Below are positions 63,879-64,000 of a DNA stretch of 64,000 nt, piece after piece. Origin of the DNA: Methylobacterium radiodurans (lineage in GTDB: Bacteria > Pseudomonadota > Alphaproteobacteria > Rhizobiales > Beijerinckiaceae). The first letter of the stretch is position 1; each line of letters begins with the position of its first letter. The position numbers and the translations under genes are program-made. Under the pieces are notes generated by a model. The model ran no database searches. It was given only the letters and a program-made list of their open reading frames with translations, and was not told the DNA's origin. The DNA lies in the NCBI RefSeq assembly GCF_003173735.1, contig NZ_CP029551.1, positions 2,442,001 through 2,506,000 of the forward strand, in the 5' to 3' direction.

Positions 63879-64000
63879 ATGCAGATCTGGCTGACCTCCG
63901 CGCTGAGCCTCTGGGCAGCCTACTGGGCCGCGATCTTCGCAGAACTCGCGCATCTGCGTCGGCGGGAAGACGGCGTCGGAGCGAGCGCCTGCGCGCGTAT
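63879..64000 (+). CDS. Partial gene at the window end, membrane-segment protein
   Basis: An open frame starting at an ATG behind TTGGAGG and running off the window. The 40 visible residues include a hydrophobic helix (IWLTSALSLWAAYWAAIFAEL) followed by basic residues. No family can be recognised from this fragment. Confidence 0.4.
   Translation, partial: MQIWLTSALSLWAAYWAAIFAELAHLRRREDGVGASACAR

Overview
The window looks like a chromosomal segment of a high-GC alphaproteobacterium of the order Hyphomicrobiales, most likely Methylobacterium/Methylorubrum or a close relative. This is inferred from the very GC-rich coding sequence, the divK-pleD pair next to a DUF3572 gene, LpxI in place of LpxH in the lipid A cluster, an EipB-type envelope protein, and the many GTG starts with 4-base stop/start overlaps. 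No rRNA or tRNA gene, insertion sequence, prophage, integrase or CRISPR array was seen. Coding density is high on both strands. All taxonomy and family calls come from reading motifs, not from database searches.

Layout. 1-7 kb: fatty-acid beta-oxidation genes (acyl-CoA dehydrogenase, thiolase, fused hydratase/3-hydroxyacyl-CoA dehydrogenase), with a secreted DUF2059-like protein and a reverse-strand EAL protein between them. 7-9.5 kb: a DUF4926/DUF6883-like small gene pair, a DnaQ-like exonuclease fused to a SWIM zinc finger, and an AEC permease. 9.7-18.5 kb: the envelope block rseP-bamA-(terminator)-lpxD-fabZ-lpxA-lpxI-lpxB. 18.6-24.7 kb: a Rieske/FAD oxidoreductase, small hypothetical genes, an exported FKBP, an isolated JetA-like (Wadjet/MukF-type) gene and a gamma-glutamyltransferase-family protein.

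25-31.6 kb: a metal-cofactor block, larC-larE-larB (nickel-pincer nucleotide synthesis) followed on the same strand by a Tat-exported aldo/keto reductase, a HupE/UreJ permease and a CobW-family GTPase; no larA is visible. 31.6-38.6 kb: reverse-strand envelope or glycolipid genes (GtrA, HAD-UbiA fusion, acyltransferase 3, membrane coiled-coil protein), then a LuxR-type regulator overlapping a secreted beta-helix protein. 38.7-43.2 kb: small exported proteins, EipB, DUF3572, DivK and PleD (cell cycle and c-di-GMP). 43.6-49.6 kb: accA coupled to a DUF1796 gene, an L,D-transpeptidase lipoprotein, a short Pmp3/YqaE peptide, a Bcr/CflA-type transporter and DoxX. 49.6-59 kb: a DHA2 transporter divergent from a lipoprotein across a perfect 26-bp palindrome, guaB, a VapC-type toxin-antitoxin pair, a PanE-like reductase, rsmB and guaA. 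59-64 kb: a complete three-component cytochrome P450 operon (ferredoxin, ferredoxin reductase, P450) and a LacI-family regulator with its own apparent operator.

Most of the window is ordinary chromosomal backbone. The parts most worth a second look are the lone JetA-like gene, the larCEB/AKR/HupE/CobW cluster without larA, the exonuclease-SWIM fusion, the VapC partner of unrecognised family, the HAD-UbiA/GtrA/acyltransferase block, and several strong palindromes in regulatory positions.
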